A DNA stretch of 29,769 bases from JAQGMO01 sp050954505 (GTDB taxonomy: Bacteria; Pseudomonadota; Gammaproteobacteria; Burkholderiales; Burkholderiaceae_D): assembly GCA_050954505.1 (NCBI GenBank), contig JBPBPY010000042.1:1-29769 (forward strand), written 5' to 3'. The notes beneath the pieces are model-generated. The model saw only the letters and a program-made list of their open reading frames with translations, ran no database searches and had not been told where the DNA came from. Positions 1-9,205 of the stretch are shown here, one piece after another. Position numbers and translations under genes: made by a program. Each line of letters starts with the position of its first letter. The stretch's first letter is position 1.

Positions 1-1
1 G

Positions 2-3000
2 TATTCGCAGCCCGTGACGGGTTCGGCTCGGATCGACACCACCGGCCAGACCTCGACCCAGCAAGACACGGTGCGGCATGAAATTGTCTTCATCGATGCC
101 GCCGTCTAGAATGCCGAGAGTCTTGCCGGGCAACTGGCGGCGCAACAGGATGCCGGCCGCGTGCTGGAGATCGTGCTGCTCGATGGTACGCAGGATGGCG
201 TGGCGCAGATCAGTGCCGCACTGGCAAACCGCCAGGGCCTCGATGCCGTGCACATCATTTCCCACGGCAGCGATGGCGTGCTGCAGCTGGGTTCGACCGA
301 ACTCGACAGCGCCAGCCTGCGCGGCAATGCATTGGCCATTTTGAATTGGGGCAACGCGCTGGCGACCGGTGCCGACATCATGCTGTACGGCTGCGATGTG
401 GCGCAGACTGAGGCAGGGCAGCGTTTCGTCGACAGTCTCGGCCAGCTCACCGGAGCCGACATGGCAGCCAGCAGCAATCTCACCGGCAGTGCCGCCCTGC
501 ATGGCGACTGGACGCTGGAATACACCGCTGCCGGCGTGCACACCAAAGTAGTCGCCGACAGCGCCATCCAGTTCAGCTACAGCGGCGTGCTGGCGCTTTA
601 CACCGTTTCCAACAATGCCGACAGTGGCGCCGGATCGCTGCGCCAGGCCATCATCGACGCGAATGCCAACGCCGGCGCCGATACCATCGGGTTCGATCCC
701 GTCGCCCTCGATTTCAGTGCCGGCGCAGTGAATATTACGCTGGCCACGGTGCTACCCACCATTACCGATTCCGTGACCATCGATGCACGCGTTGCAGGTA
801 TTTATACAAGTACGCCACTGATCTAACTCAACGGCAACATGCAAACCGGTAGCGGCCTGAACTTTGCCGTCGGCGCCGCCGGCTCGGCAGTGTACGGCAT
901 GTCCATTACCAATTTCGACGGCAATGGCATAACCTTGCAGACCGGTGCCGATAACATCACCATTCAGGGCAACTATATCGGCGTGCGGGCCGATGGCAGC
1001 ACGGCAGCCGGCAATCGAAACGAGGGTCTGTTTACCGACAGCTCCGGCGCGGTGGTCGGAGGCACGAGCAGCGCAGAACGCAATGTCATTTCCGGCAACG
1101 GCCAGAACGGCATCAGGTCACAGGGCTCGAATAACCTTTATCTCGGCAACTACATCGGCACGGATGCCGCAGGCACTGCTGCGCTGGCCAATCATGAAAG
1201 CGGCATCGCCATCTATGGCGCCAACGAAACCATTGGCGCAAGCGCGGCCGGCAGCGGCAACCTCGTTTCAGGCAACCTGCGCGACGGGATTTATGCCGAT
1301 TCGGTGTCAACCAATGTCGTCATCGCTGGCAACTGGACCGGTCTGGATGCCACCGGTAATGCCAGCCTCGGCAACGGCATGAACGGGATTTACAGCCTGA
1401 GCAATGGTGCCACAATCGGCGGCATGGCCGCCGGGGCTGGCAACGTGGCTTCGGGCAATACGTCCGACGGGATCAGGATAGGCAATGCCAACGGTGTCGT
1501 GCTGGGAAACCTGGTCGGCACCAATGCGGCAGGGACTGCGGCGCTGGGTAACGCGCAAAGGGGAATCTCGGTCTACGGCAGCAATGTCACCATTGGCGGC
1601 ACGGCAGCAGGAAGCCGCAATCTGGTTTCCGGCAATCGCGGTGATGGCATTTATGTCGACATCACCGCAAGCGCCGTTGTCATCCAAGGCAACTGGGTCG
1701 GCCTCGATGTCACAGGCGCAGCGGCGATCGGCAATCTGGTCACCGGCATCTACAGCGCCGCTGACGGCACAACCATCGGCGGCAATGTCGCAGGTGCCGC
1801 AAACGTGATCTCGGGCAACAGCCGCGATGGCATCAGGGTCGATGGAAGCAACGCCGTGGTGCTGGGCAATTACATCGGCACCAATGCCGCCGGCAGCGCT
1901 GCCGTTGCAAATGGGCGCAGCGGCATCACCGTGTTTGGCAACTATGCAAGCATCGGCGGCACCACAGCGGCCAGCCGCAACCTGGTTTCCGGTAATCTCA
2001 ATGACGGCATTTATATTGATACGACGGCGACCTATGCAGTTGTCCAGGGCAACTGGATAGGCCTGGATGCCAGCGGCAATGCGAGAATCGCCAATTCGAA
2101 TAATGGCATATATGCCAAAGGCAGTGCTGCCATGATCGGTGGCTCGGGCTCCGGCGCAGGCAACATCATCGCCGGCAATACCCTCGACGGCATCCGGCTC
2201 GAGGGTGCCAACGCCAGCATTCTGGGAAACACGATCGGGACCAATGCGGCGGGAACGGCAGCGCTGGGCAATGCCGGCGGCATTTCCATCTATGGCACCG
2301 ATGCCACCGTCGGCGGCACCGCTGCAGGCAGCCGCAACCTGATCTCCGGCAACCGCAACGATGGCATTCACGTCTACAGCACAGGTCAACGCGCGCTCAT
2401 CGAGGGCAACTGGCTGGGTCTTGATGCAGGCGGCGATGGGGTGATCGGCAATCAGGATAACGGCATCTATGCCGAGGCTGCCGATGTCACCGTTGGCGGT
2501 ACCGCAGCAGGCGCCGGCAATGTCGTATCGAACAGCAGTTCCGATGGCATCAGGGTGGATGGCAACAACGCCATCGTGCAGGGAAATACCGCCGGCTTGA
2601 ATGCCGCCGGCAATGCTGCACGCAGCAACCGGCTCAGCGGCATTGCCGTCTATGGCGACAATGCCGTCGTCAGCGGCAACCTGAATTCCGGCAACGGCCT
2701 CGAAGGCGTGTACATCGATAATGCAGCAGACCATGCGCTGGTCCAGGGCAATATCATTGGCCTGGACGCCACGGGAACGACGGCGCTTGGACATGGGCAT
2801 TTCGGGGTAAGGAATTTCGGCACCAACCTGACGGTGGAAGGCACCACGGCCGCCGCGCGCAATATCATTTCGGGCAATGGCTATGACGGCATTGCATCCT
2901 ATGGCACCGGACTCGTGGTGCAGGGCAATTACATCGGCACCAATGCCGCCGGCAGTGCCGCACTGGGCAACCATTTGAGCGGCATTCTGCTGGCCGGCAG

Positions 3001-4958
3001 TAATGAAACCTTGGGCGGCACCGACGCCGGAAGCGGCAACCTGATCGCCGGCAACCTGAGGCAGGGCATCTATGGCACTGCCGACCTCAATGGCGTTGCA
3101 GGCTCGAACAAGATCATCCAGGGCAACACCATCGGCTTGGGCAGTGGCGGTGCGGTGCTGGGCAATGGCAGCTACGGCATCGAAGTTCTTGCCGGCTCGG
3201 GCTACCAGATTGGCGGCACTGCGGATGGCACTGGCAACACCATCACTGGCAGCACCAATGCCGGTGTCAAGGTCAATGCCGGCGTCACCGGCGTGGCCAT
3301 CCAGCGCAACGCAATCCATGGCAATGGCGCACTGGGTATCCAACTCGGCAGCAGTACCGGCGCGGTTGCCAATGACAGCGGCGATGCCGACACGGGCGCC
3401 AACAACCAGCAAAACTTTCCGGTGATCGTCACGGTCGACTCAAGCGGTGGAACGACTTCGGTCTCCGGTACCTTCAACAGCAATCCCGGCCGCTCCTACC
3501 GGCTCGAGTTTTTTTCCAATGCGGACAATGATGCCAGCGGCTACGGGGAAGGCCAGGTCTATCTTGGCTCTATTGCAGTCACCACCGATGCCAGCGGCAA
3601 TGCCAGCTTTGCCGTCACCTTCAGCGGTGCACCAACCAGCGGCATGTGGATCAGTGCAACGGCTATGGATCTGACGACCGGCGATACCTCGGGATTCTCA
3701 CGCAGCTTGCGATCCATCCGCCTGCCGGCACCCACGCCCGCGCCGGACCCTGCGCCTGCACCGGCGCCCGCACCTGCACCTGCGCATGCGCCAGTGGGGA
3801 CCGCCAACACCATTACGGTATTCGACTATGCAGACACCATCTTCAGGACGGCCGACTTCGGCTTTACCGACCCTGACGACACGCCGGCCAATCAGGCCAG
3901 CGCGCTCCTCATCACGGCGTTGCCGCGCGTGGGCTCATTGCTGCTCGATGGCGTGAAACTGGTTGTTGGGACTGCAGTCAGCTTTGCCGATATCGAACAG
4001 GGGCGTCTTGCCTATGCGCCTGGAACCGATGTCAACGCCCTGCAAACGGCGTCATTCCTGTTTCGTGTCCAAGATGATGGCAGCATGCCAACGGTGGCGC
4101 AAACACCGATGCCGTCGCGCGCGTCATGACGCTGTCGATCCTGCGCAGCGCTGTTGCGTTGGTCGGCAGCAGCTACGGTGCCTCAGCGGTGCAGATTGCC
4201 GACCTGGCGGTCACCGCGAATACGGGCGTGGCCCAGGAACAGGTTCACCATGACACGGTCATCGAGCGCGCAAGCGCTGTGGCAGAAAACGCCAGCGTGG
4301 TTTCGCATGGTAGCAGCGACCGCACTGCCATCACGGCAGCTGCGGCGCAGGGCGATGTGCACATCGACGCCATCGGCATGGGCGTCAGTTTTGCTCGCGG
4401 CCCGACGGAGCTGACCGGTGTGGGAGCAACGGCATTGAATGCACAAGCATTGTCCTTCGGCATCGTCACCATACCGGCACACATGCCGTCTTCCACCGTT
4501 GTGCAGCGTGTCGAAATTCGCCTGGTGTCGAAAATCGACGCGCTCATGAAGACGCTTTTCGAACGCCACGAATCGCGCCGGGACGTGTCGGGTTCTCCAG
4601 GCACGGAGGTGACCCATCCAGGCCCACGCCGGCACTGGCCGATCAAACTGCCAGCGAAGAAACATTAAGCCGCCCCGTCACCGTTCATCAAGCCGAGACT
4701 GCAGTGGCCGTAACGGCGCTCAGCGCGGTTTGGCTGCTGGCGCGCAAGTCTGCCCTGATCGCCAGCCTGCTCTCTGCCACCCCGGCCTGGCTGAAGCTGG
4801 ACCCGCTGCCTATTCTGGCAACTGACGACGATGTCGAAGAAGATGGCGTGGAGAACGCCGTCGAGCGGACAGACCAGGCCGAGGAGTCCGATTCGGTGGA
4901 AAGTTTGTTCAGTATCGAGCAGATGAAAGCAAACCAGGCAAAACGGGAGGTCATGTGA
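2..4958 (+). pseudogene. DUF4347 / right-handed beta-helix surface protein, degraded, 5' end outside window
   Basis: One decayed reading of a giant exported protein. Frame 2 opens at base 2 and carries a DUF4347 domain (EIVFID near 80-97, then HIISHGSDG and LYGCDVA, the usual landmarks). It continues into a beta-helix start (TVSNNADSGAGSLRQAI), about 2.3 kb of GNYIGTNAAGTAALGN-type turns, a Pro/Ala linker near 3720-3790 and a cadherin-like module. Two in-frame stops interrupt it: TAG at 107-109 and TAA at 824-826 (context PLI-stop-LNG, where family members usually read ELNG). A 1-nt deletion near 4085 moves the reading to frame 1, and a second indel between about 4090 and 4620 moves it to frame 0, which ends with the family's typical C-terminus (SALIASLLSATPAW...DPLPIL, then an acidic tail) at the TGA 4956-4958. 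Protein similarity is still high across all breaks, so decay looks recent. The family is thought to act at the cell surface or in adhesion; that is inference. Confidence 0.85.
1141..3060 (+). repeat. 360-bp super-repeats encoding beta-helix turns
   Basis: The motif coding for GN-x-IGTNAAG-x-AALGN recurs near 1145, 1505, 1865, 2225, 2580 and 2925. The first four copies are exactly 360 bp apart, the later ones slightly less. Each 120-residue unit holds two about 60-residue halves: one with the IGTNAAG turn and an IGGTAAGSRNLVSGN turn, the other with GNW-x-GLDxTG and IGGxAAGAGN turns. This is the pattern of a right-handed parallel beta-helix built by tandem duplication. Confidence 0.85.
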
Positions 4959-5041
4959 TGGCATGAGCGCAGATGAGCCAGCGATGGCATGGTCCACCGC
5001 CAAGGCAAATGCTGTTGAACAAGCGAAGGCGACCATCGATA

Positions 5042-5065
5042 GGCCTGTGTCTGCTTGCACAGGCC
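5042..5065 (+). other. Perfect 8-bp hairpin downstream of the pseudogene
   Basis: GGCCTGTG at 5042-5049 pairs with CACAGGCC at 5058-5065 around an 8-nt loop. No T-run follows, so it is at best a weak or Rho-assisted end of the upstream transcript. Confidence 0.35.
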
Positions 5066-5106
5066 AGCCTGAAAGGGGAAAAGCAGACGGGTTTTCGATT
5101 CAGCGC

Positions 5107-5134
5107 TTGACAGCAAAAACTCATCCCCTATAAT
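5107..5134 (+). promoter_or_regulatory. Consensus sigma70 promoter
   Basis: A perfect -35 hexamer TTGACA (5107-5112) and a perfect -10 hexamer TATAAT (5129-5134) are separated by 16 bp. A start near 5141 is expected. The downstream DNA holds no credible gene before the tRNA, so this promoter should drive a stable RNA: the candidate small RNA and possibly, by read-through, tRNA-Cys. Confidence 0.85.
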
Positions 5135-5140
5135 GACGTC

Positions 5141-5276
5141 TCTCTTGCGACGCGAGAAATCACCCTGGCTTCAGGGGACAGACTTTCCAGGGTTGAGCTT
5201 GAAACAAACGCTTCCCTGAAGACTGTTTTTCCGCACCGATATTCAAGAAGGGAAGCTGATCCGGCTTCCTTTTTTT
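5141..5276 (+). ncRNA. Candidate small non-coding RNA of about 135 nt
   Basis: The stretch lies between a perfect sigma70 promoter and an intrinsic terminator and has no convincing open reading frame. It contains CCCTGG (5163-5168) matched by CCAGGG (5187-5192), and CTTCAGGG (5169-5176) matched by CCCTGAAG (5214-5221). These two helices interlock in the order A-B-A'-B', so they form either a pseudoknot or two competing folds. I do not recognise it as 6S, 4.5S, RNase P or tmRNA. It may simply be the leader of the tRNA-Cys transcript. Confidence 0.5.
5251..5276 (+). terminator. Intrinsic terminator
   Basis: Stem GGAAGC (5251-5256) pairs with GCTTCC (5264-5269) around the loop TGATCCG, and seven T residues follow (5270-5276). 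It lies about 95 bp before the tRNA, so it ends or attenuates the transcript from the 5107-5134 promoter. Confidence 0.7.
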
Positions 5277-5370
5277 CTTGGTCGAGTTTGCCTCGGCCAG
5301 CATCGAAAGCTGTTTTCGATGTGCCCATCTTGCCGCTGCAGGCAATGTGGCTGGAATGAAGCCTATCCCA

Positions 5371-5444
5371 GGCGGGGTAGCAAAGTGGTTATGCAGCGGC
5401 CTGCAAAGCCGTTTACGCCGGTTCGATCCCGACCCCCGCCTCCA
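5371..5444 (+). tRNA. tRNA-Cys (anticodon GCA)
   Basis: A 74-nt cloverleaf. Acceptor stem GGCGGGG (5371-5377) pairs with CCCCGCC (5434-5440), the T arm contains GGTTCGATCCC, anticodon GCA sits at 5403-5405 in the loop CTGCAAA, the discriminator is T5441 and CCA is encoded (5442-5444). A phage integrase gene begins less than 70 bp beyond its 3' end and reads toward it, so this tRNA is the probable integration target and was left intact by the phage-borne copy of the 3' end. Confidence 0.95.
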
Positions 5445-5460
5445 ATATAATCAACAACTT
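5415..5460. other. Probable attL: phage/host junction at the 3' end of tRNA-Cys
   Basis: Phage genes start right after the tRNA, with the integrase gene nearest. Tyrosine integrases of this kind usually recombine in the T arm and acceptor end of a tRNA. No second copy of the tRNA 3' end is seen in the window, so attR should lie to the right of 29769. The exact core cannot be set without that copy. Confidence 0.6.
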
Positions 5461-5512
5461 GCGATGGTTTTTAGTGCTGCAGGTCGTTGAATGGCGAAAA
5501 GTCTTTTCGCCA

Positions 5513-6593
5513 TTATCCTTTTTTCCTCTTCATCATCGGCTGGACTACATCACCGCGGCGCTCGCGAATGTAGGCGGCCGTCATGCGTTGCGTCGTATGT
5601 CCAAGCAACTTTTGCGCGCCTGGGAGATCTTCCAAGTCGGTAGCGCTCTTTGGCCGCAGGTCACGAAACTGAAACCGGAAAAATGGTACGCCTTGTTCTT
5701 CAGCTTCTATCCCCCGCCGCGTCTCGAGCCTTATCAAACTGACTGCGAAAGTAGCCAAATTCCTTCAGCGGCATGCCGTCTGGATCGGCTAAAATTGTCA
5801 GCGACTTGCACGGCAGGGTTGTGGTGCGCTCCCGAGCGCGATCAATGACGGCTTTCAGTTCACCCACGATGGCAATGCGGATTTTTGCGCCTGTCTTGTT
5901 CTGTTTGACTTCGAGCCGGCCTTCGACAATCTGGTCCCACCGCATCTTGCGCACGTCAGCGGGTCGCTGGCCGGTCAAGTAGGCCAGGTCCAGACAGTCG
6001 CGGACAATATCGCCAGCATGCCGGTACACTCGGTCAAGATCGGCATCCTCAACATACACATTGCGGCTCTCGTCAACTTTCAGCCCACGCATCAGCCCAA
6101 TGGTCGGGTTTGGTGCTTTCATCTTGCCGCGCGCCCGCGCCCAATTGCACATGGTCCCAAGAAATTTCAATTCCTTTTTGGCGCTGACTTTCGACGACCT
6201 GGCATCGAAGTAGGGCTGTATATGGCCAGGAAGTAGCGCATCGATGGCCGTCGCTCCAAACACCGGTTTTAGTTCTCGCCAATACGCACGCCGATCCTTG
6301 ATGGTTCGCGCGGTAATGTCAGCCTCCGGGCTCTTTTCTGCCCACAAAATGTAGTCTTCCCAGACGCCCTCGACTGTTGCGGAATCGATCGGCGGCGGCA
6401 TGCCTTCCAGCTCAGCCCATTTCTTCTTTGCCTCAGCCAGGTCCGACCCAAGCGGCACCACTTTGCGCTTCCCCGCTGGGTCGCGCGGGTGCTCATAGTA
6501 GTAGCCGATCCAGACATCACCCTGCTTGTTTTTGTACGAGCGCTGGATCATGCGGGACGGTAGGCTGCGATGTTTTGTTTTAGGCTTGGCCAT
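5513..6593 (-). pseudogene. int: Phage tyrosine integrase with a 1-nt frameshift
   Basis: The protein would cut and rejoin attP and the tRNA-Cys attB. The main frame from the ATG at 6593 holds the N-terminal arm-binding and SAM-like parts, the first catalytic Arg (LTGQRPADVR, about residue 210) and the beta-strand Lys (KTGAK, about 233). It then runs into a stop shortly after FRSQFDKARDAAG. The C-terminal box (FRDLRPKSATD, LLGHTTQRMT, catalytic Tyr in AAYIR) continues in another frame. Removing one G from the five-G run (five C at 5711-5715 on the plus strand) restores a seamless 359-residue protein. Either the phage has lost its integrase by a homopolymer slip, or the assembly has an error there. 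It is the last gene of the leftward operon. Confidence 0.88.
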
Positions 6594-6597
6594 GACG

Positions 6598-6861
6598 CTA
6601 TCGCGCTTTCGAAAAGTCAGGCATGCCGGCTGTTACCTTCAGCTGCGGTTCCGTAAAATCGACGCCGGCCAGCTTCATGCGGGCATACCAGCGGCCTACG
6701 ATTGGCGCGCCCAGGGCATTGGTAACGAACTTCCACCCTGAGCTGCGCAGCCACGCAATCTGCTGGTCTTTCCGCGCGCGGCCGGTGATGTCGAATAGTT
6801 CTGTGCTGGTCAGAATTTCCGAATCGATCGGGGCAGAGAATTTGTGGTCGTCTGGGTTCAT
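6598..6861 (-). CDS. DUF4224 protein, probable excisionase / integrase accessory
   Basis: An 87-residue protein with the DUF4224 pattern: STELFDITGRARKDQQIAWLRSSGW followed by a short basic segment. The family is commonly encoded directly before phage integrases, as here, where it ends 4 bp before the int start. Size, basic nature and position suggest a recombination directionality factor, but this is inferred from location. Its ATG overlaps the TGA of the preceding DUF5664 gene (ATGA), so the two are translationally coupled. A DNA-binding regulator of int is the main alternative. Confidence 0.75.
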   Translation of the reverse strand: MNPDDHKFSAPIDSEILTSTELFDITGRARKDQQIAWLRSSGWKFVTNALGAPIVGRWYARMKLAGVDFTEPQLKVTAGMPDFSKAR

Positions 6862-7433
6862 GGCTTGACCCCGCTGCGCAGTTCCAGCTCAAGAGACGCC
6901 AGCAGGTTCCAAATCATCTGGGCTTTGTGCAGCGCGCCCGTTTCTTCATCGATTCGTTCACCGGTGCCGAGTTTTAGCGCATGCCGGCCAAACGCATCCA
7001 GATAGCGCGCCTCGCCGTCGGCAACATGCATCCATCCGTTCGGGCTGTATTTGGCGGCGCCAACTGTCGTCACCTGGGCCACGGCGTCGAGCGCACGGGA
7101 AAACCCTGACACGCATAGCCATACTCTGGTTTTGCCAGCGTCCAGCTTGGCCCCAGGGGTGGCGGCAGCCAGGCCGGACGGGTCGTGCTCAAGGGGAGCG
7201 CTAACATTCCGTGGCGGCGCAGCGGCTACGTCTTCGCCTGGCGGAACGATAAGCAATCCGTATGGGTCGGTATCGATGTCCGAGAGTTGTCGATCCTCGC
7301 CTGACCAGGGATTGCGCGTCCAGGGCGCAGCTGGGTACGTGAGCCGGAATTCTTTTGCGGTGACTATCGATTTGAACCAGCGCAGTGGGCCCTCAGTGGG
7401 GCCATATCTTAAAGGCGTTTTTTGCGAAATCAT
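6858..7433 (-). CDS. DUF5664 (dATP/dGTP diphosphohydrolase N-terminal-like) protein
   Basis: A 191-residue protein. The C-terminal half shows the family's landmarks: KLDAGKTR (about 96-103), VGAAKYSPNGW (124-134), RYLDAFGRHALKL (143-155) and an acidic ETG-LHKAQMIWNLL helix (about 164-178). Members occur in phages and some are described as hydrolysing dATP/dGTP in base-modification pathways. The first about 95 residues are less typical and Pro/Ala-rich. No PurZ-like synthetase is visible in the window, so its substrate here is unknown. It overlaps the helicase gene before it and the DUF4224 gene after it by ATGA. Confidence 0.7.
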   Translation of the reverse strand: MISQKTPLRYGPTEGPLRWFKSIVTAKEFRLTYPAAPWTRNPWSGEDRQLSDIDTDPYGLLIVPPGEDVAAAPPRNVSAPLEHDPSGLAAATPGAKLDAGKTRVWLCVSGFSRALDAVAQVTTVGAAKYSPNGWMHVADGEARYLDAFGRHALKLGTGERIDEETGALHKAQMIWNLLASLELELRSGVKP

Positions 7434-8806
7434 CGGTAACCTTTCAGTTTCATCGCTTCGAGCAGGATGTCCTGCACCTCGCGCTTGGTTTCAACCCGGG
7501 CCATGACCATTTCGTCTACCGTGTCGCGGGCAATAATGTTGTGGATGAACATGGGCCGGTCGTGCCCAGCCTGCATCTGGCGGGTGGGGCCAATGCGCTC
7601 GATGATCTGCAACCGGTTTTCCAGGTTCCAGTCATGGGCGAAAAACACCAAGATGTTCCCGCCGTCCTGCAGGTTCAGACCGTGGCCGGCGCTGGCCGGG
7701 TGGGCGAACAGGACCGGAATCTTGCCCGCGTTCCAATCCACAATCGTCTGTGGGCTGGCGTCGAGTGCGCGGCCCTTTGGAAATGCTGCGCGGAGACGGG
7801 CCAAGTCGGATTTGAAGTTGTAGGCGACCAGCACGGGCATGCCTGCGGCTTCCTCGATGATGTCTTCCAGTGCCTGCAGCTTGGCGTCGTGAATTTCCTT
7901 CCACTCGCTATTGCTTTCGCCCACGTACGCGGCGCCGTTGGCCACTTGCAGGCATTTGATGGTGCGCGCGGCAGCATTGAATGCCTCAACCTCGTGCTCA
8001 TCAATTTGCATGAACATCTGCTTTTCCATGTCTTGGTACAGCTGGCGCGCCTTGATCGGCAGGTCCACAAAAATGTTGTTGACGATCGGCTCGCGCAGGT
8101 CGAACCAGTCTTTGGCATCGATGGTGATGCACAAGTCGCGTAGCTTGTCCTGAATCTCGGCCTGGGCATGGTCCATGGGTGCGACACCGAAGCCGTTATG
8201 ATTCAGGCGAAACCAGCGCTGCTTGAAACTGTCGAAGGTACGGCCCAGGCGCACGCCCTGGTCCAAGAACCACATCTGGCCCCACAGATCCTGCAAGCCG
8301 TTCGGGCTGGGCGTGCCGGTGAGTTCCACAAACCGCTTGATTTTGGTGTGCGCCACCCGGCCCAGGGCCTTGGCGCGCGCCGTGCCCTGGCGCAGTCGAA
8401 AGCCCTTCAACTTGGTGGACTCATCACAGATGACGGTACGGTACGGCCACTTGTCGCCAAAATGCTCGACTAGCCACGGCAGGTTCTCATAGTTGGTCGT
8501 GTACACCTGGGCGTCGTGGCGCAGCGCCATGCGTCGTTCGGCTTCGCTGCCTACAATCGGCATGACCTGCAGGCCGCGCAAATGCTTCCATTTGCGTGCC
8601 TCGTCTGGCCACGTGCTGCGCGCCACCCGGAGCGGGGCCAGGACCAGGACCGGGTCCGACTCGACCATTTGCAGTGTGTCGATGGCGTTGAGCGTGCTTG
8701 TTGTCTTGCCCATTCCCATGCCGGCCCAGACAGCCGAGCGTGGTCTATCCAAGATGTGGTTCGTGATCAGCGTCTGGTAAGGACGCGGGGTGAATGCTTT
8801 GCTCAT
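7430..8806 (-). CDS. SNF2-family DEAD-like helicase / translocase
   Basis: A 458-residue superfamily-2 ATPase from the ATG at 8806. Walker A is GMGMGKTT (about 29-36), motif II is DEST in VICDESTKLKG (about 128-131) instead of DEAH, motif III is LTGTP (162-166), and the C-terminal RecA lobe ends with a motif VI-like IIERIGPTRQ. The start at 8806 fits better than a longer upstream reading because it forms an ATGA overlap with a 32-residue gene before it and has GGA upstream. Such phage SNF2 proteins usually travel with VRR-NUC nucleases, as here, and probably act in phage DNA replication or recombination. Confidence 0.88.
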   Translation of the reverse strand: MSKAFTPRPYQTLITNHILDRPRSAVWAGMGMGKTTSTLNAIDTLQMVESDPVLVLAPLRVARSTWPDEARKWKHLRGLQVMPIVGSEAERRMALRHDAQVYTTNYENLPWLVEHFGDKWPYRTVICDESTKLKGFRLRQGTARAKALGRVAHTKIKRFVELTGTPSPNGLQDLWGQMWFLDQGVRLGRTFDSFKQRWFRLNHNGFGVAPMDHAQAEIQDKLRDLCITIDAKDWFDLREPIVNNIFVDLPIKARQLYQDMEKQMFMQIDEHEVEAFNAAARTIKCLQVANGAAYVGESNSEWKEIHDAKLQALEDIIEEAAGMPVLVAYNFKSDLARLRAAFPKGRALDASPQTIVDWNAGKIPVLFAHPASAGHGLNLQDGGNILVFFAHDWNLENRLQIIERIGPTRQMQAGHDRPMFIHNIIARDTVDEMVMARVETKREVQDILLEAMKLKGYR

Positions 8807-8901
8807 TCTAGATCCAGTAAAAGGCACAAAGCGCCGATGACGTAGGCTGGCCAAGGCGCGCCTAGGCAAATGCAAGTGAATAAAGCGAAAAGGGCTGTCA
8901 T
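8803..8901 (-). CDS. Tiny membrane peptide (32 aa)
   Basis: An ATG-to-TGA frame of 32 codons lies exactly in the gap between the VRR-NUC and helicase genes. Its ATG overlaps the stop of VRR-NUC (ATGA, 8898-8901) and its TGA overlaps the start of the helicase (ATGA, 8803-8806). The product is almost wholly hydrophobic (ALFALFTCICLG, then YVIGALCLLLDL), consistent with one membrane segment or a short hairpin. The double coupling is the main argument that it is real. I do not recognise a family. It may serve mainly to couple translation. Confidence 0.6.
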   Translation of the reverse strand: MTALFALFTCICLGAPWPAYVIGALCLLLDLE

Positions 8902-9203
8902 GAAAACGCCTCGTCAACGGCTTCGATTGAGTCGAGCACGACAACGCATTGGCCCATGTTGCGCATACGGCGATGCTCGCGCACCTGGTGCGGCTCCGCC
9001 TTCTTGCCAGGCGCTTTTAGTTCGACCCAGAAAGTGCTCGTAATTTGGTTGTCAGCAAACACTGCGGCACCGGGCGGCAGCATTACCAGGCGGTCTGGCG
9101 CGCCACGATGGTGCAGCCACTGCACCTTGCGCACTTCACCCCCGGCGGCCTTCACCAGCTTGACCAAGTGGCGCTCGATGGTTGATTCACGGACGGCAGC
9201 CAT
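8898..9203 (-). CDS. VRR-NUC domain nuclease
   Basis: A 101-residue PD-(D/E)XK-fold nuclease. The core is GAPDRLV (catalytic Asp about 37), WVELKAPGKKAEPHQ (Glu 61, Lys 63, Gln 73) and a final strand CVVVLDS. This matches stand-alone phage VRR-NUC proteins, thought to resolve or trim branched phage DNA. The ATG at 9203 is preferred; a TTG at 9209 overlapping the upstream stop is possible. It is coupled by ATGA to the membrane peptide that follows. Confidence 0.9.
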   Translation of the reverse strand: MAAVRESTIERHLVKLVKAAGGEVRKVQWLHHRGAPDRLVMLPPGAAVFADNQITSTFWVELKAPGKKAEPHQVREHRRMRNMGQCVVVLDSIEAVDEAFS

Positions 9204-9205
9204 GA

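Noticed and set aside
824..826. Programmed stop-codon read-through in the DUF4347 gene
   Set aside because: A second stop at 107-109 and two frameshifts in the same gene make decay the simpler explanation.
1307..3412. 701-codon open frame on the minus strand
   Set aside because: It is the complement of the repetitive beta-helix coding DNA; its length follows from the biased repeat composition, and the plus strand carries the recognisable domains.
4183..4665. 160-codon minus-strand frame opposite the pseudogene end
   Set aside because: No recognisable protein; the plus strand reading continues the DUF4347 protein up to its typical C-terminus.
4963..5133. 56-codon frame after the pseudogene
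   Set aside because: No family, no well-placed ribosome-binding site, and it runs across the perfect sigma70 promoter.
5128..5345. Minus-strand frames of 61-66 codons opposite the tRNA leader
   Set aside because: They cover the promoter-terminator RNA candidate and show no protein family features.
5135..5370. A second tRNA (such as tRNA-Gly) before tRNA-Cys
   Set aside because: No T-arm GGTTCGAATCC-like element or acceptor pairing is seen in this stretch.
7385..8143. 252-codon plus-strand frame
   Set aside because: Antisense to the SNF2 helicase, whose motifs are clear.
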